This document shows positions 13,701-22,490 of a DNA stretch of 64,000 bases, in pieces. Location: NCBI RefSeq assembly GCF_000237925.1, contig NC_031498.1, positions 1,694,015 to 1,758,014 on the forward strand, in the 5' to 3' direction. The translations under genes were made by a program, and so were the position numbers. The notes below the pieces were generated by a model. The model was given only the letters and a program-made list of their open reading frames with translations, ran no database searches and was not told where the DNA came from. This DNA comes from Schistosoma mansoni (Eukaryota > Platyhelminthes > Trematoda > Strigeidida > Schistosomatidae). Position 1 is the first letter of the stretch, and the number at the start of each line of letters is the position of its first letter.

Positions 13701-16700
13701 GTTTACCCTTCATCTTACTATAGACTTTGAGTCCCAATGCTTTATCATGCTAGTATTTGGTTGAATTATCAAACATATTCTCATTATTTTTGATTTCATA
13801 TATATGTCATATTAACACTGCTGTATGTAATTTTCTTCACTCAGTCAGTCAGCTACAGCGTAAGAGCAGGCACATTTATGCATCGATCCAATTTGCCATA
13901 CCTCGTTAGCACAACAAGATGAACACCGGATTCATAGAAATAGTTAATTTAGTGGTGGTAGTATATAAAAGATAGGTTGCATATAAGGATATAGTATAGG
14001 AAGGAAGAAAGTTATGAAGCAATTTTAATCTTAAGGTTTAAAGGAAGATAAAGAGTGTATACACCTACGCCATTGTGATGGATTCTGAGCCATGGCATCC
14101 AGTCTCTAACCATGGGTTACGATAGTCGCGCGGACCACAACTAAGTAGTCTGCATCTACCAACATGGCTCAGAGCAGGGGTTAGTGACTTCAAGGACTGG
14201 TGTCACGTTTTGGTTTGGTCTTCCCTAACTTCTTTCCAACCGTCTCCAACGCTAGTTAGCATTGCGCGACGTGGTAATCAGTGTTCAGGCATACGTAACA
14301 CGTGCCCAACCATCTCAGTCGATGAAGATTCACAACCTCATGAACTGATTTACCGTCACTCTCTAATACCATGCGTCTAACCTCACTATTACTTACCTGG
14401 TGATCCCACCAGATGTGAGCAATATTTCTAAGGCATCTTCACTAAATTATTATTATTCAACTAAATATTCATTACAAAATGCATGAAAAAGAAACTTGCT
14501 CGAAAAGTTGTTTCTCACATTACTGAAACAGATCTTAGAACTTAAGTTCACTAGTTCTACCCACTATTAGAGATAGAAATTTCTTCAAATTTTTATGTAA
14601 TAAAAGAGATTCAGTAACTATGTAAAGGTTTACTAATGATGTTGTAGTAGTAGGGGGTAAAGAGAAAATTAACATTGCCAGATTCACGTGCAGCGTAATT
14701 AGACTATCGAAACTGTTGTAAGTTTTACTCTTATTCAGCATTAAGAAAATAGTGTACATAATCAAGTTTATTTATGAGTTATTAGTGTACAGTGTTGATT
14801 ATTAAACATTGATACATTTTATCAGTCCTAGTCTAAGTAGTTGGATAGTACTGTTTAGCCTTATATAGTGAATGTGACGCCAAAATACATTAAGTTGCAC
14901 ACAGATTCTCTGCAGTAATCCTTTTTCTTAATTGTAGAAATTAAAAGATACAAGTTGATATCGAATAAACGGAATGTGGCTGGCAATGGAATCCAAGACG
15001 TGTGTTTTGTCCTATTTTGAACTCGTCAACTGAATGTATCTGCATCTCCATGATAAGATAATTCAAACCATTTCAAATTAAATTGGGACACAGGTCCATG
15101 TTTTCATCCAGTGTTGCTTTATTTGTCATGAACTTCCTTTAATTAAAAAAATTAATTAAACTGACTTGTTAACCAGGTACTTATGTATGAATCACACTCT
15201 AAATGTGAAGGTTAACCATACTATTCGGTTGCTTAAATAAAAATAGGCGAAGCAGTATTCGAACATGAAACTTAGTAGCCAAAAGTCGTACTCCTTAATC
15301 ACTAATCCATCACTTCATTAGATAAATCTAGTCCTCTGGTTTATCAAATAAATTGTAATATTAACGTAAGACCTCATACAACATCTAATCGGTTCTATAT
15401 GTTAAATCAATAAAATATTTCTTGATTTGTATATCTCATTTCTATAGTTGCTACTTGACAAGTTGTGTTACATAATTTTAGCATCGTAATTCTCGAATTA
15501 TGTAACAGTATGTTTTAATTGTTTCCCATTGTTTCTGTTCTCTGATACACATTTCTTTTTTTCTGGTTTAGTTGCAGTACAAACATCAATCTCTATGCCT
15601 CCATCATTTGACTTTGAGTCAGTTATGCAAATTGCTTTTGAACAGAATCATTCAATGAAAAATCTATCCGCTGCAAAATCTTCAGTTACGTTGTCAATAA
15701 CATCAAATAAAATGATCACTAATGATGATAAATCAGATTCACAAAGAAAATCGGATCCATTCGCAAATAATATATCTTTGTCAGCTTGTGCAGTTGATCG
15801 TCCTATTCCTTGTAATTCAAATAATAATTCTTTGTCAATACTTCATAAAAATTCTCGTCATTTACTTAGTCGACGTAGTCTTTTCTCTGATTCATCCGAA
15901 ATAAACGAAGAACCTAGGTAAAGAGGACACCCTGTCTTTTTTGTATATCTCTGTAGTTTTTGTAATGTTTTTTTCTTTTTAAAATACACCTTTATGATGA
16001 CCTGTCAATGTATAAAACCAAAACGTGGCATCAGTGCTTGAAGTCACTAACTTCTAGTCTGAGCCATTTTGGTAGATGCAGACTGCTTGGTTGGGGTCCG
16101 CGCGACTATCGTAACCAATGGTTGGAGACTGGATGCCATGGCTCAGAATCCATCACAATGGCGTAGGTGTATACACTCTTTATCTTCCCTTAAACCTTAA
16201 GATTAAAATTGCTTCATATCTGTCTTCGTGTACTATATCTTTATATGCAACCTTTCTTTTATATATTACCACCACTAAATTAACTACTTTTATGAATTCG
16301 GTGTTCATTTTGTTGTGCTAATGAGTGAGGTATGGCAACTTGGACCGATGCATAAATGTGCCTGGTCCTACGTTGTATCTGACTGACTGACTTTCAATGT
16401 ACACAAAATCCGGTGTAATTACTTTCAAGTATTTCACAATAGTTTACATTCAACTAATGCAGAAAGTAGTGATAATCATATCAATAGTTTTTCTTAACAA
16501 AGATAATTGAAATTAAACGTTCTACATCAGTTATCAGCATATCGAATATAGTTTTGTGTTACAGACTAAGTTGTGAAATGATGGCGAAGATGAATGCATT
16601 TTGTGGTGTTTTGTTCTATAATGATGGTCTGAACCGGTTAGATTGCGGTAATCAATTAACTTATCGACATAAGTCCAATCTATCAACCCATAGTAAAGTC

Positions 16701-19700
16701 ATCAATCAATCACACAAATTAAATTAATTTCAATAATATCTAGTATTCTTTGACCATAACATTCGATCTGACTCTTTCTAAATTAGGACAAGAATCAAGA
16801 TTGAGCAATATATTTTCCAGTTACACACATACCAAAAATCCTACAATAAACAATGAAGTTTATATGGCACTGCTGTAAGAACCTTCTAGCATTTTTTCGA
16901 TGCATTCACTTGTTCTGGTAGGTTGGAAATGAACTAATCAGGATATCTAGATTTGGACCTAATCAACACATGGAATAGTCAAATCTCTATCCTACTAACA
17001 AGAGTATTTAAATCTAGTTCTGAGGTGAAAATTAATTTTCATCTGTTGTTGTTTTATCCTGATCTCTTGCATCAAGTTATATGATTCAAATCAGTTGGTG
17101 GGTTTTCCAGAATAGAGAGATTGTCATATACATTTTGCAGGTGAATCTGTCAATTACACACAATTTCATATTTAAGTAAAAAAAATATTGCTGAACAAAC
17201 AAAGAGTTTTCCATTTTGTTTGTCAAAAGACAACACGATCAATATCAGTTTTTTGTCGGAATTGTACATTAAGTATTATAAATCACTAATTCGAAAAAAT
17301 TGTTAGAAGAAATTCAAGTAAACCACCTGTTGTGACATGCGATGCCTATGAGTTGATACTGATACGTAGTCTCCTTATCTACGGAGCCCAACTGGCTCTG
17401 TAGCGAAAAGATTGAGAGAGATGTTTATTTACTCGTTAATATCCACAGGCACTTATCGTTCGGCCTATTTCTGATTGCCCCAGTGTATCACTTTTCCATA
17501 TTGAAAACACGTCTGGTTCCTCGGATTCATCTGAAGGTCTTGGGATTGGGGCATATCATCAATATTCTGATATTATAGACCCAAACTGTAAATCTTAAGT
17601 TCCTAAATTATTCTAGCGCCTCCTTATACTACTACTAATACTTATGAATTGATTAATAGTTATATTCATAGTCAATAAGATATTTCGCAGTAGTATTTTC
17701 CAAAACTTTACACTTCAACTATTTTCCTAAGGGCTTAAATATACGAATATTCAAAATAGGTTTTTTTTATGATGTCACATTCCTAACCAGTGAAACTGAA
17801 TATTATACCAACTTTCTAACTTTGATTTACAATTTTAGTTACACAGTCGTAGATGACAATGAATTGAATGAACAACAACGTACATTAACTTCATCTGACG
17901 ATTTAAGTCGTCATCACCATCATGATAATTTAAACTTTTCATCTATTGTTGCTCAACCAACATGTTCAAACTATCTATCATCAACACAAATGGATTATGG
18001 ATCTTCGCATACAAAATTCAGTATTGATAAATCTTCTCCTAAAAATGAATCAAGTTCTTTATTGATTAAAGAAACTGCTGCGCTACAAATGTGTTTGCCT
18101 GTAAGTTGGGCTGATACTGTTGGCAATAGTGATAGTTCCGATGATGGTGGTTCTGATAATGATGGTAGTAATAATGAGATTAGGAATTATGATGATAATT
18201 TTACAGATCCAGGTATGTTAGATCCAATTATTTTTATCCTCTCTTTTTGTTTAGACGCACCTTTTCCTAATATTATTGATCGTTTTTGTTCATTTGAAAA
18301 AAGTAACAATTTCGTTTAGTTAACCTCCGCATAGAGCAGTGCCCCAGTGTGTAAGGCCCTCGACTTTTGACGATTCAAATCCTTTTACACTTCAGTCTGA
18401 ACAACCGAATAATATCGTTATCCCTCACGCTTAGAATGTAACTCAAAGCTAATTACACAAATATGATGTATCTGTTTAATGAATGAAACATTTATTCCAT
18501 TCTCCTAATTCATATTTCATCATTTTAATTGTATTTTTATTATCATCAGTCTGATTTACAACTTCCTGACCGTATTCATATTAAACTTATATATTTTTAA
18601 TCATTAATCTATAATAGTGTACTGTTGATTCGTTTATGAAGTATGAGTAGTAGATGTTTTGATCTTAAAAGCACAACTATCACAAATGTTTTCTGAAATA
18701 AGTCACTTAGAATGGAATGTTTAGAAGTATCTTTCGTCAAAATCCCCAGAAGCCTACAAAACACCTGGAAACGTTTTATCCAATCACCATTGAATAGAAG
18801 CTTCTCAGAAACATTTGGAGAAACAAAAAGATAGTGTAACGTTTGATTGGATGACTACCTATATCGTTAATATATTTAGTATGTTTTCGGAAGTTTCTAG
18901 AAGATTATTGTGAAGTGGAACTATAAATACACCTGATTCCCTGTATATAAATAACCTTGAAGCAAAGCTTTTACGCTTCGCGCCTTTTCCCTATTGTTCG
19001 AGTTGAAGTGTATAAGTAGGTTTGTGGAAAAGGATAAGAGGTCAATAATAAATGTTCCAGTAGCAGACTTATCATGTTCTACCATTTAATAATAATTTTG
19101 TGGACATGAGACTAACAGGTCATAACCCTCCTAAGTTCCAAACAATCGTGTAACTCAGCTAACGGAAAAACTCTTTCATGGATGAGTCGGCGGTGCGGGT
19201 CCTAATTTGACTTTTACACTCCGTTAAGAAGTAGTGAAATATGTTCCTAACGGTAATGAAGTTTACTGTTAATAGTTCTGATTTCTACTGTACTGGATAC
19301 TTGTGAAGGTTGGTGAACTTTTTGGTCGAAATCACGCGCTTAACATTAACTAGGCAACCATTAAAAACCGGGAAGTACTGGATAGCTGTTTGTTTTAATA
19401 TGGGATTCCTCAGTGGCAATGCGCATCCACGACCATGCTCTGTATCGAACTAAGGCCAGTCTGTGGCATAAACTACAAAATCCAATAAGCTCCACAAACC
19501 TCCAGTAGTAATAATACTCATGTGCTCGCTAGTGCTTACTTTCAGGAGCAATTCCTGGAGTCCTAGTGAGGGGTCGTGACCAGTGAAGTTCAATCGTGTC
19601 ATATGTAAGGCAATTATCCACGGATAGCATTCAAGTTGATTGTACAATAAAGCGAATAGATTAAAGTTATGCATACAATCCACTAAATCTCGGTTCGATC

Positions 19701-21119
19701 TAAAGGTTAAGCACTTGTCGCGGAACAGAAATCCTCAGTAGGTTTGCGAATACGAGCCGCTGATTTTCACTATTTATCTAACAAGGGTCAGTCCGTGATG
19801 TAAACTCTAAAATTCATATGCTTATTTATCTCTTTCATTTCTTCACAACGCTTTAAAGTTGTACATTGGCGTATTCTCTGATGTTCGTTTGTATCTAGAC
19901 TTCTTTGTTTATAGAAACAATTATTGTTGAAGGTATCTCTCTGTCATTTACATGGGAAATATTAACAATCTACGGCTTAACTAAAGGTTATTGAACTAGA
20001 ATAAAATATATCTTACTATGTAAACTTACTAAACAGCTGTCTTTTAAAACAACATTCATAGGTTTTAAACATGTTTGTATGCGATTTGTTGTGTTTGTCG
20101 ACAATATTTACTCCACAGAAGTGATGGAGATTTGTAGCTCAAGTCGATATTTTTGATGGAGTTTTGTTCTCTGAGTTGGATGGTTNNNNNNNNNNNNNNN
20201 NNNNNNNNNNNNNNNNNNNNNNNNNNNNNNNNNNNNNNNNNNNNNNNNNNNNNNNNNNNNNNNNNNNNNNNNNNNNNNNNNNNNNNNNNNNNNNNNNNNN
20301 NNNNNNNNNNNNNNNNNNNNNNNNNNNNNNNNNNNNNNNNNNNNNNNNNNNNNNNNNNNNNNNNNNNNNNNNNNNNNNNNNNNNNTAAAAATAACTGGTT
20401 AAAGGTCAACAATAACCAATCAACATCAAGGTCTACATGACAATTTGTGAGTCATATGTGAAGAAATCCGAACACTTCACTTCTACCTGAAGTTTGTGCT
20501 GATGATGTCGTTCGTAATAACGATGAAAGCTCCACGACCAAACCATCCAACTCAGAGAACAAAACTCCATAGAAATCCTTAACTTCTATATGTATAGTTG
20601 TATAACGTAACTAGCTTCTCATAAATCAATTCTTTATTTGTTAAGTCTATGGAAAGATAATTCTTTCAATGATAATAATAATAAATCTTTTTTATTTCAG
20701 ATAATTCGGTTAGTATGCATACATTGAATCGAACTACAGTTGAACATAATCCTAAAAATATTGATCATAATGATAATGCCATATATTTTGATGATACTGA
20801 TACAAATGTTAATTATTACAAATGTATTGATTATTGTTCATCTCAAATTAATTCACCACAATATCAACAACAATTTCGTTGTGGTAGTACTAGTCCAAAT
20901 GTTTGTTATACTGATATATCATTTCAAAGTCCTGATTTATCACCAATTTTACCTATACACCGTAAAAATAGTTGTACAAATTATCCACCATCTACTGTTG
21001 AAGTCAAAGATATTTCTCTTAATCAAACTAACATTCATATAAATGGGAGTAGTAGTAGTAATCATGACATTATGCCGGCAAAATGTTTATTCCCACCTAA
21101 TTTGAATGGATCAAGTTGA
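1427..21119 (+). CDS. BORA: Protein aurora borealis (Bora) homologue, whole gene, 7 coding exons
   Basis: Bora is the cofactor that, once phosphorylated by Cdk, lets Aurora A phosphorylate Plk1 and promotes mitotic entry. Seven exons join without breaking frame (intron phases 0,1,1,2,1,1) to about 565 aa, close to human BORA (559 aa). Family landmarks appear in order: NPF then NFSPGIF (residues 31-52); FILSPDI...FPVDIDENP (75-94); a helix plus FFKSHLIAPSPD (119-130); VQTSISMPPSFDFE, matching the human CQT-LSLP-F-LE block; SRRSLFSD, matching SLRRKLF; and a late SPDLSPI motif. The start at 1427 is the first ATG after the acceptor at 1422 and begins the conserved N-terminal region. The middle and C-terminal parts are low-complexity, rich in Asn, Ser and Asp, as expected of a mostly disordered protein. 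Introns are long and full of mobile elements. Exon calls rest on open frames, GT/AG sites and phase only. Confidence 0.9.
1975..2160 (+). mobile_element. tRNA-derived SINE copy, third family, degenerate
   Basis: It begins with a tRNA-like A box (TGGCTCAGTGG at about 1990). A weak B box follows near 2030. The rest resembles 18325-18480 (shared order: GATTCGAAGCCAAGTACACG / ACTCAAAGCTAATTACACA, then a tract ending AAAACATT / GAAACATT). No hammerhead core is visible. It sits in Bora intron 1. Confidence 0.45.
2330..2940 (+). mobile_element. GC-richer dispersed-repeat segment, perhaps a LINE 5' end
   Basis: This 610-bp block stands out from the AT-rich intron by base composition. It carries several short open frames on both strands but no domain I recognise. 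Its composition fits the 5' untranslated region of a non-LTR retrotransposon, but I see no second copy in the window to define its ends. It lies next to the 3' end of the RTE element (3031 on), which has the opposite orientation. Confidence 0.35.
3405..5579 (-). pseudogene. RTE reverse transcriptase ORF, two nonsense mutations
   Basis: One continuous frame with two stops: TGA at 4938-4940 (in RRLDR*AEHFRD, probably a Trp codon) and TAG at 4227-4229 (in SSGVR*GCPLSPFLF, where a Gln codon is expected). RT landmarks: LIVPVYKKGQ and NHRGMSL; ENQAGFRPERGC; VFLDLKAAFDSVDRE (catalytic Asp motif A); RQGCPLSP (motif B, interrupted); LEYADDIVLF (motif C, YADD); then FTYLGSLI and a C-terminal SETWPI...RWLGHMLR block. 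The enzyme would copy its own RNA at a nicked target site. Apart from the two stops and the nested insertion upstream, the frame is well kept, so decay is fairly recent. Confidence 0.85.
5580..5824 (+). mobile_element. LINE 3' tail inserted into the RTE element
   Basis: A 245-bp insert flanked by the 13-bp duplication AACGTTGGGACGA (5567-5579 and 5825-5837). It ends in TAAATAAATAAATA, the tail of a target-primed insertion. Its 3' part is the same sequence as the ends of 10504-11050 and 21838-22245 read on the minus strand (TTGTACCAATAT... before the AAAT tail). Confidence 0.85.
5926..7369. other. Bora introns 1-2, no other gene seen
   Basis: Apart from Bora exon 2, I see only AT-rich intron. 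A near-palindrome lies at about 6733-6778: AAAGCCAGAACCAATATTGA and its inverted partner, around TGCATCAATA. The stretch 6950-7370 has more GC and may be part of the degenerate LINE that follows. Confidence 0.4.
6429..6525 (+). CDS. BORA: Bora coding exon 2 (residues 108-139)
   Basis: Too short and too stop-bounded to show as a free-standing frame, but it joins exon 1 in phase 0 (acceptor AG 6427-6428) and exon 3 in phase 1 (donor AAAT|GTAAGT). It encodes CDDEIQNRIHSFFKSHLIAPSPD and a Pro/Thr tail. This matches the human helix and FF...VIVPSPW block. S128-P129 aligns with human S112, the Cdk site reported to matter for Plk1 activation. Confidence 0.88.
7370..7910 (+). mobile_element. Degenerate non-LTR retrotransposon fragment
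   Basis: One frame reads EELRKQKRGLSYQEIKNAAE, then PSHTRQLFSLIKEKNKNVSCQ. This resembles the endonuclease-RT linker of LINEs (a helix followed by LF-LIKE). Further on, an interrupted frame around 7680-7890 resembles the start of an RT domain. There are many stops and frameshifts. I cannot assign the clade firmly. Confidence 0.45.
8314..8699 (+). mobile_element. Family B ribozyme SINE, circularly permuted copy with 15-bp target duplication
   Basis: The 386-bp insert is flanked by a perfect 15-bp repeat, TAGTGTTAAGATTTC (8299-8313 and 8700-8714). Part order: a short inverted tail (AGAAGGGGTTTTGT), the tRNA-like part with B box GGTTCGAATCT, the hammerhead region (8424-8472), the 3' tail to CCCCTTCTGA, then the body (GCTCACTAGTGACTGAC...GGTTACTCAAACT). 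In other copies the body comes before the tRNA part. The hammerhead is broken here: GAGTT replaces GAAAC after stem II. Confidence 0.85.
8772..8816 (+). CDS. BORA: Bora coding exon 3 (15-codon microexon)
   Basis: A 45-nt exon with a strong pyrimidine tract and AG (8770-8771) and a CAG|GTAAAT donor. Phase is 1 in and 1 out. It reads FHSSCLPRTSSLLPT in the only frame that keeps exons 2 and 4 joined. It is supported by phase and splice signals, not by similarity, since this part of Bora is poorly conserved. Confidence 0.7.
8880..9589. other. Bora intron 3, no gene seen
   Basis: AT-rich sequence with a (GT)n microsatellite at 8970-8988. I recognise no coding exon or repeat family. Confidence 0.4.
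9590..9905 (+). mobile_element. LTR fragment, family F
   Basis: Collinear with the reverse complement of 18690-19117. Shared blocks: GAAAAGGTGCGAA, CTTCAAGGTTA, a TATA-like TATTTATAG, CATCCAATCA, and TTTCTGAGAA with TTCAATG. The solo LTR at 46868-47554 shares the TATTTATAG and GATTGGATGG landmarks. I cannot define the ends here. Confidence 0.5.
10504..11050 (-). mobile_element. LINE 3' end with AAAT tail
   Basis: On the minus strand it ends in an AAATAAAT-type tail (plus strand ATTTATTTAAACAC at about 10505). It is near-identical to 21838-22245 over most of its length, including GAGGGTTTTCCAACTCCCC and CCTTTGACCTAAAGG. It extends further 5' than that copy. The open frames across it do not look like RT and are probably 3' UTR. 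Confidence 0.75.
11505..12000. mobile_element. Family B, old head-to-head pair
   Basis: The left half (11545-11730) reads on the minus strand: tail, decayed hammerhead (TGGACTCATCAGTG) and B-box region. The right half (about 11815-11990) is in plus orientation, with GAGTTCGATCCCC (B box), CACTGAAGAGTCC and GTGCTTCC. Both are strongly diverged and neither hammerhead core is intact. Confidence 0.6.
12001..13479. other. Bora intron 3, mostly unassigned
   Basis: AT-rich. A worn minus-strand family A remnant lies at about 12665-12740 (TCTTCAGCTAGGTGTACCTG). No exon or other repeat is recognised. Confidence 0.4.
13480..13745 (+). mobile_element. Degenerate RTE reverse-transcriptase C-terminal fragment
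   Basis: Collinear at DNA level with the region of the 3031-5925 element that encodes CLRSIARISWDYRVSNAV through KLHQLRWLGHM. Examples are CATTGCTCGTGTATCGTGGA and AATCTTCATCAATTAAATTA. Plus orientation, riddled with stops. Confidence 0.55.
13831..14445 (-). mobile_element. RTE LINE 3' end, 5'-truncated
   Basis: On the minus strand it starts in the C-terminal coding region (GAGATGGTTGGGCACGTG), continues through the 3' UTR and ends in TGAC repeats (plus strand CAGTCAGTCAG at about 13843). Its 3' 370 bp closely match 16024-16393 in the opposite orientation, on the other side of Bora exon 4. Confidence 0.8.
14985..15075 (-). mobile_element. Family A ribozyme-SINE remnant
   Basis: The minus-strand hammerhead region is recognisable but decayed. 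Plus-strand landmarks are GCAATGGAATCCAAGACG, GTCCTATTTTGAACTCGTCA and ATGTATCTGCATCTCC. Confidence 0.55.
15572..15917 (+). CDS. BORA: Bora coding exon 4
   Basis: Acceptor AG 15570-15571 after a T-rich tract; donor AG|GTAAAG; phase 1 in, 2 out. The start reads VAVQTSISMPPSFDFESV, the fluke form of the conserved human ACQT-LSLPVDF-LE block. Near the end HLLSRRSLFSDSSE matches human SLRRKLFLD. The middle is Ser/Asn/Lys-rich. The exon is flanked by two LINE tails in opposite orientation (13831-14445 and 16024-16393). Confidence 0.88.
16024..16393 (+). mobile_element. RTE LINE 3' UTR copy
   Basis: A plus-strand copy of the 3' end of the RTE family, ending in TGACTGACTGAC (about 16380-16392). It matches 13831-14200 inverted. 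Shared blocks include GGTAGATGCAGACT, GACTGGATGCCATGGCTCAG and TGGCGTAGGTGTATACACTC. Confidence 0.8.
17484..17587 (+). CDS. BORA: Bora coding exon 5 (possibly a cassette exon)
   Basis: Acceptor GCCCCAG (AG 17482-17483), donor AACT|GTAAAT, phase 2 in and 1 out. It reads SVSLFHIENTSGSSDSSE, then GLGIGAYHQYSDIIDPN. An alternative upstream acceptor (AG 17447-17448) would put exon 4 into a frame with an early stop. Inclusion requires the downstream acceptor of exon 6 (17847). Skipping works in frame with the upstream one (17839). Confidence 0.65.
17847..18212 (+). CDS. BORA: Bora coding exon 6
   Basis: The open frame from here reads VDDNELNEQQRTL and runs to a CCAG|GTATGT donor, phase 1 out. It holds a His-rich patch (HHHH), Ser-rich segments and an acidic run (SDSSDDGGSDNDGS). 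Two acceptors lie eight bases apart: 17847 (phase 1, after exon 5) and 17839 (phase 2, directly after exon 4, adding YT). Both keep the reading frame. I recognise no domain; the composition suggests disorder. Confidence 0.8.
18325..18485 (+). mobile_element. tRNA-derived SINE remnant, third family
   Basis: A second, worn copy of the family at 1975-2160, in Bora intron 6. The tRNA-like head is barely recognisable. The body and tail order is shared. Confidence 0.35.
18690..19117 (-). mobile_element. LTR or solo LTR, family F
   Basis: On the minus strand it would begin TGTTAGTC (from 19117) and contains TATTTATAGTTCC and CATCCAATCA. It shares this order with 9590-9905 and, more loosely, with the solo LTR at 46868-47554. 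I could not find a convincing target duplication, so the far end is approximate. Confidence 0.5.
19335..19770. mobile_element. Family B degenerate composite
   Basis: The left part (19350-19465) is a minus-strand tail and decayed hammerhead (GGGATTCCTCAGTGGCAATG). The right part (19485-19770) is in plus orientation: tail (CTCCACAAACC), the tail-to-body junction (TGCTCGCTAGTGCTTACTTTC), body, then a degenerate tRNA part. It preserves the same tail-body junction as 32560 and 8570. Confidence 0.6.
20156..20570. repeat. 30-bp perfect inverted repeat bracketing the assembly gap
   Basis: The arm at 20156-20185 (beginning ATGGAGTTTTGTTCTC) is the exact reverse complement of 20541-20570. The left arm ends on the last base before the run of N. 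The arms probably belong to a foldback or inverted-repeat element whose middle was not assembled. Confidence 0.85.
20186..20385. other. Assembly gap (200 N)
   Basis: Exactly 200 N, probably a placeholder of unknown true length, in Bora intron 6. Any reading frame across it is meaningless. Confidence 0.99.
20701..21119 (+). CDS. BORA: Bora last coding exon and stop
   Basis: Acceptor TTTATTTCAG (AG 20699-20700), phase 1 in, 139 codons, then TGA at 21117-21119. It is Asn/Asp/Tyr-rich. SFQSPDLSPILPIHRK fits the Ser-Pro repeats of the C-terminal half of Bora (SPI-type motifs, possible Plk1 polo-box docking). AATAAA signals follow within 60 bases. Confidence 0.82.
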
Positions 21120-21150
21120 CAACAGTAATATTTATTACTGTTATTGTAAT

Positions 21151-21180
21151 AATAAATTGTCGTAATATTACTGCAATAAA
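21151..21180 (+). promoter_or_regulatory. Polyadenylation signals of Bora
   Basis: Two AATAAA hexamers (21151-21156 and 21175-21180) follow the Bora stop codon by 32 and 56 bases. If the nearer ones are used, the 3' UTR would be very short. Further A/T-rich candidates lie downstream. Confidence 0.5.
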
Positions 21181-21837
21181 ATGTATAACAGTAGTCATAA
21201 CGATAATTTTGTCACATGACAAATGTAGTTACATGATTACCGTTCCCCCGGCCCCCCCCACCTACATACGATTGGGTCGTTTTAATTGTACTAACATTGT
21301 GTGTGTTATTTTTTCTCCCAGCTCTATGAACGGATGATTACTTTTGATCTTATGTAATACTTTTTTTTCTTGTTTAATGTATAACTGAATGCGTTATGAA
21401 TAACAAATATTCATTGTTCAAAGTTATTATTCTTTTGAAAGACAAGACCTTACTACTATTTACAATCTATTTGTAAGTAAAACTAAACCTTCATTCTGTT
21501 GTACTTGTAATAATTAACTAGTGTCATTTACTAGTCATTTGTCCATCTTATTTTTCTCATTTTAAGCTAAAAGTATTGTTATTAGTGTATTGTATTTTCT
21601 ATATAAAAGACTCTCAATAAGTCAGTTTAAAGCAATGTACAATATGCATTGGTTCCAGTTATTTCAGTGTATCCATATAGAGAGATGAAGACAAATGTCA
21701 GATTAGTAACATTATCAATGGTAACAGAGAAGATTAGGCAAAGGAAAATATTATTCGAGATGAAAGAAATAAGTTCTCACAATAAAATGTAAAGAAGGAT
21801 TTTTTTAGTTTACAATCTAAAGAGGGACAAATAACAT

Positions 21838-22245
21838 TTATTTATTTAAACACACAAATATTGGTACAAGGGGGCACCAGATATATATGCGCCACACAAA
21901 TGTCATTTGATTTGTGTAAGGGCTGTGATACTGCCCGGGTGCCAAAACTGAAACAGGTGGTTTCTTTAGGGGGCCACACTCAGAGCCTTTGACCTAAAGG
22001 TCTGATCCACGAGGCAGTGGAGCAACATAAGGAAATGCAGTCCCATGGTATCCAGTGACCAACGATTGATTCATACGCCATTTGTTCCGTCAGGATACTG
22101 GAGCCCTTGTGCACGATTGGTTTGGAATGAGGGTTTTCCAACTCCCCTAGATGGACTTAACGTGTCCACCAACCCCGGTAAAGCGCTGGACATTCGCTTT
22201 CCGTCCTTTGAATTTCGCAAACAACAATAATGCCACGAGAAGGCA
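21838..22245 (-). mobile_element. LINE 3' end with AAAT tail
   Basis: Minus-strand 3' end of the family seen at 10504-11050. The plus strand starts with the ATTTATTTATTTAAAC tail and carries GAGGGTTTTCCAACTCCCC. It lies just 3' of Bora. Confidence 0.75.
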
Positions 22246-22284
22246 GTGAGACAAAAAACAACTGAAGACATGTGGACTATTGAA

Positions 22285-22490
22285 AGAGATTTAGCATCAT
22301 GTCACCCAGTGTTTTGGTACCATTGATTACGATAGTAGCGTGAACTTGAAGCAAGAAGTCAGGACCTTGTCAACATGATTCATTCTAATAGTTAATGATT
22401 TCATGAATATTGATGCTATGTCTTGAATAATTTGACCCTAACTTTCTTTCTGTTTACAACTAAGCTATGCAATTGTGATGATAATCGTTT
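22285..22490 (-). mobile_element. Degenerate RTE 3' region
   Basis: A worn match to the 3' UTR and C-terminal end of the RTE family (plus strand ACCATTGATTACGATAGTAGCG, then TTAATGATTTCATGAATATTG). It directly abuts the LINE tail at 21838-22245. Confidence 0.45.

Noticed and set aside
17449-17483. Longer form of Bora exon 5 using the acceptor at 17447-17448
   Set aside because: It fails phase with exon 4 and meets a stop codon before the donor. The acceptor at 17482-17483 keeps the frame.
20065-20440. Open frames spanning the N run
   Set aside because: They are open only because N cannot encode a stop.
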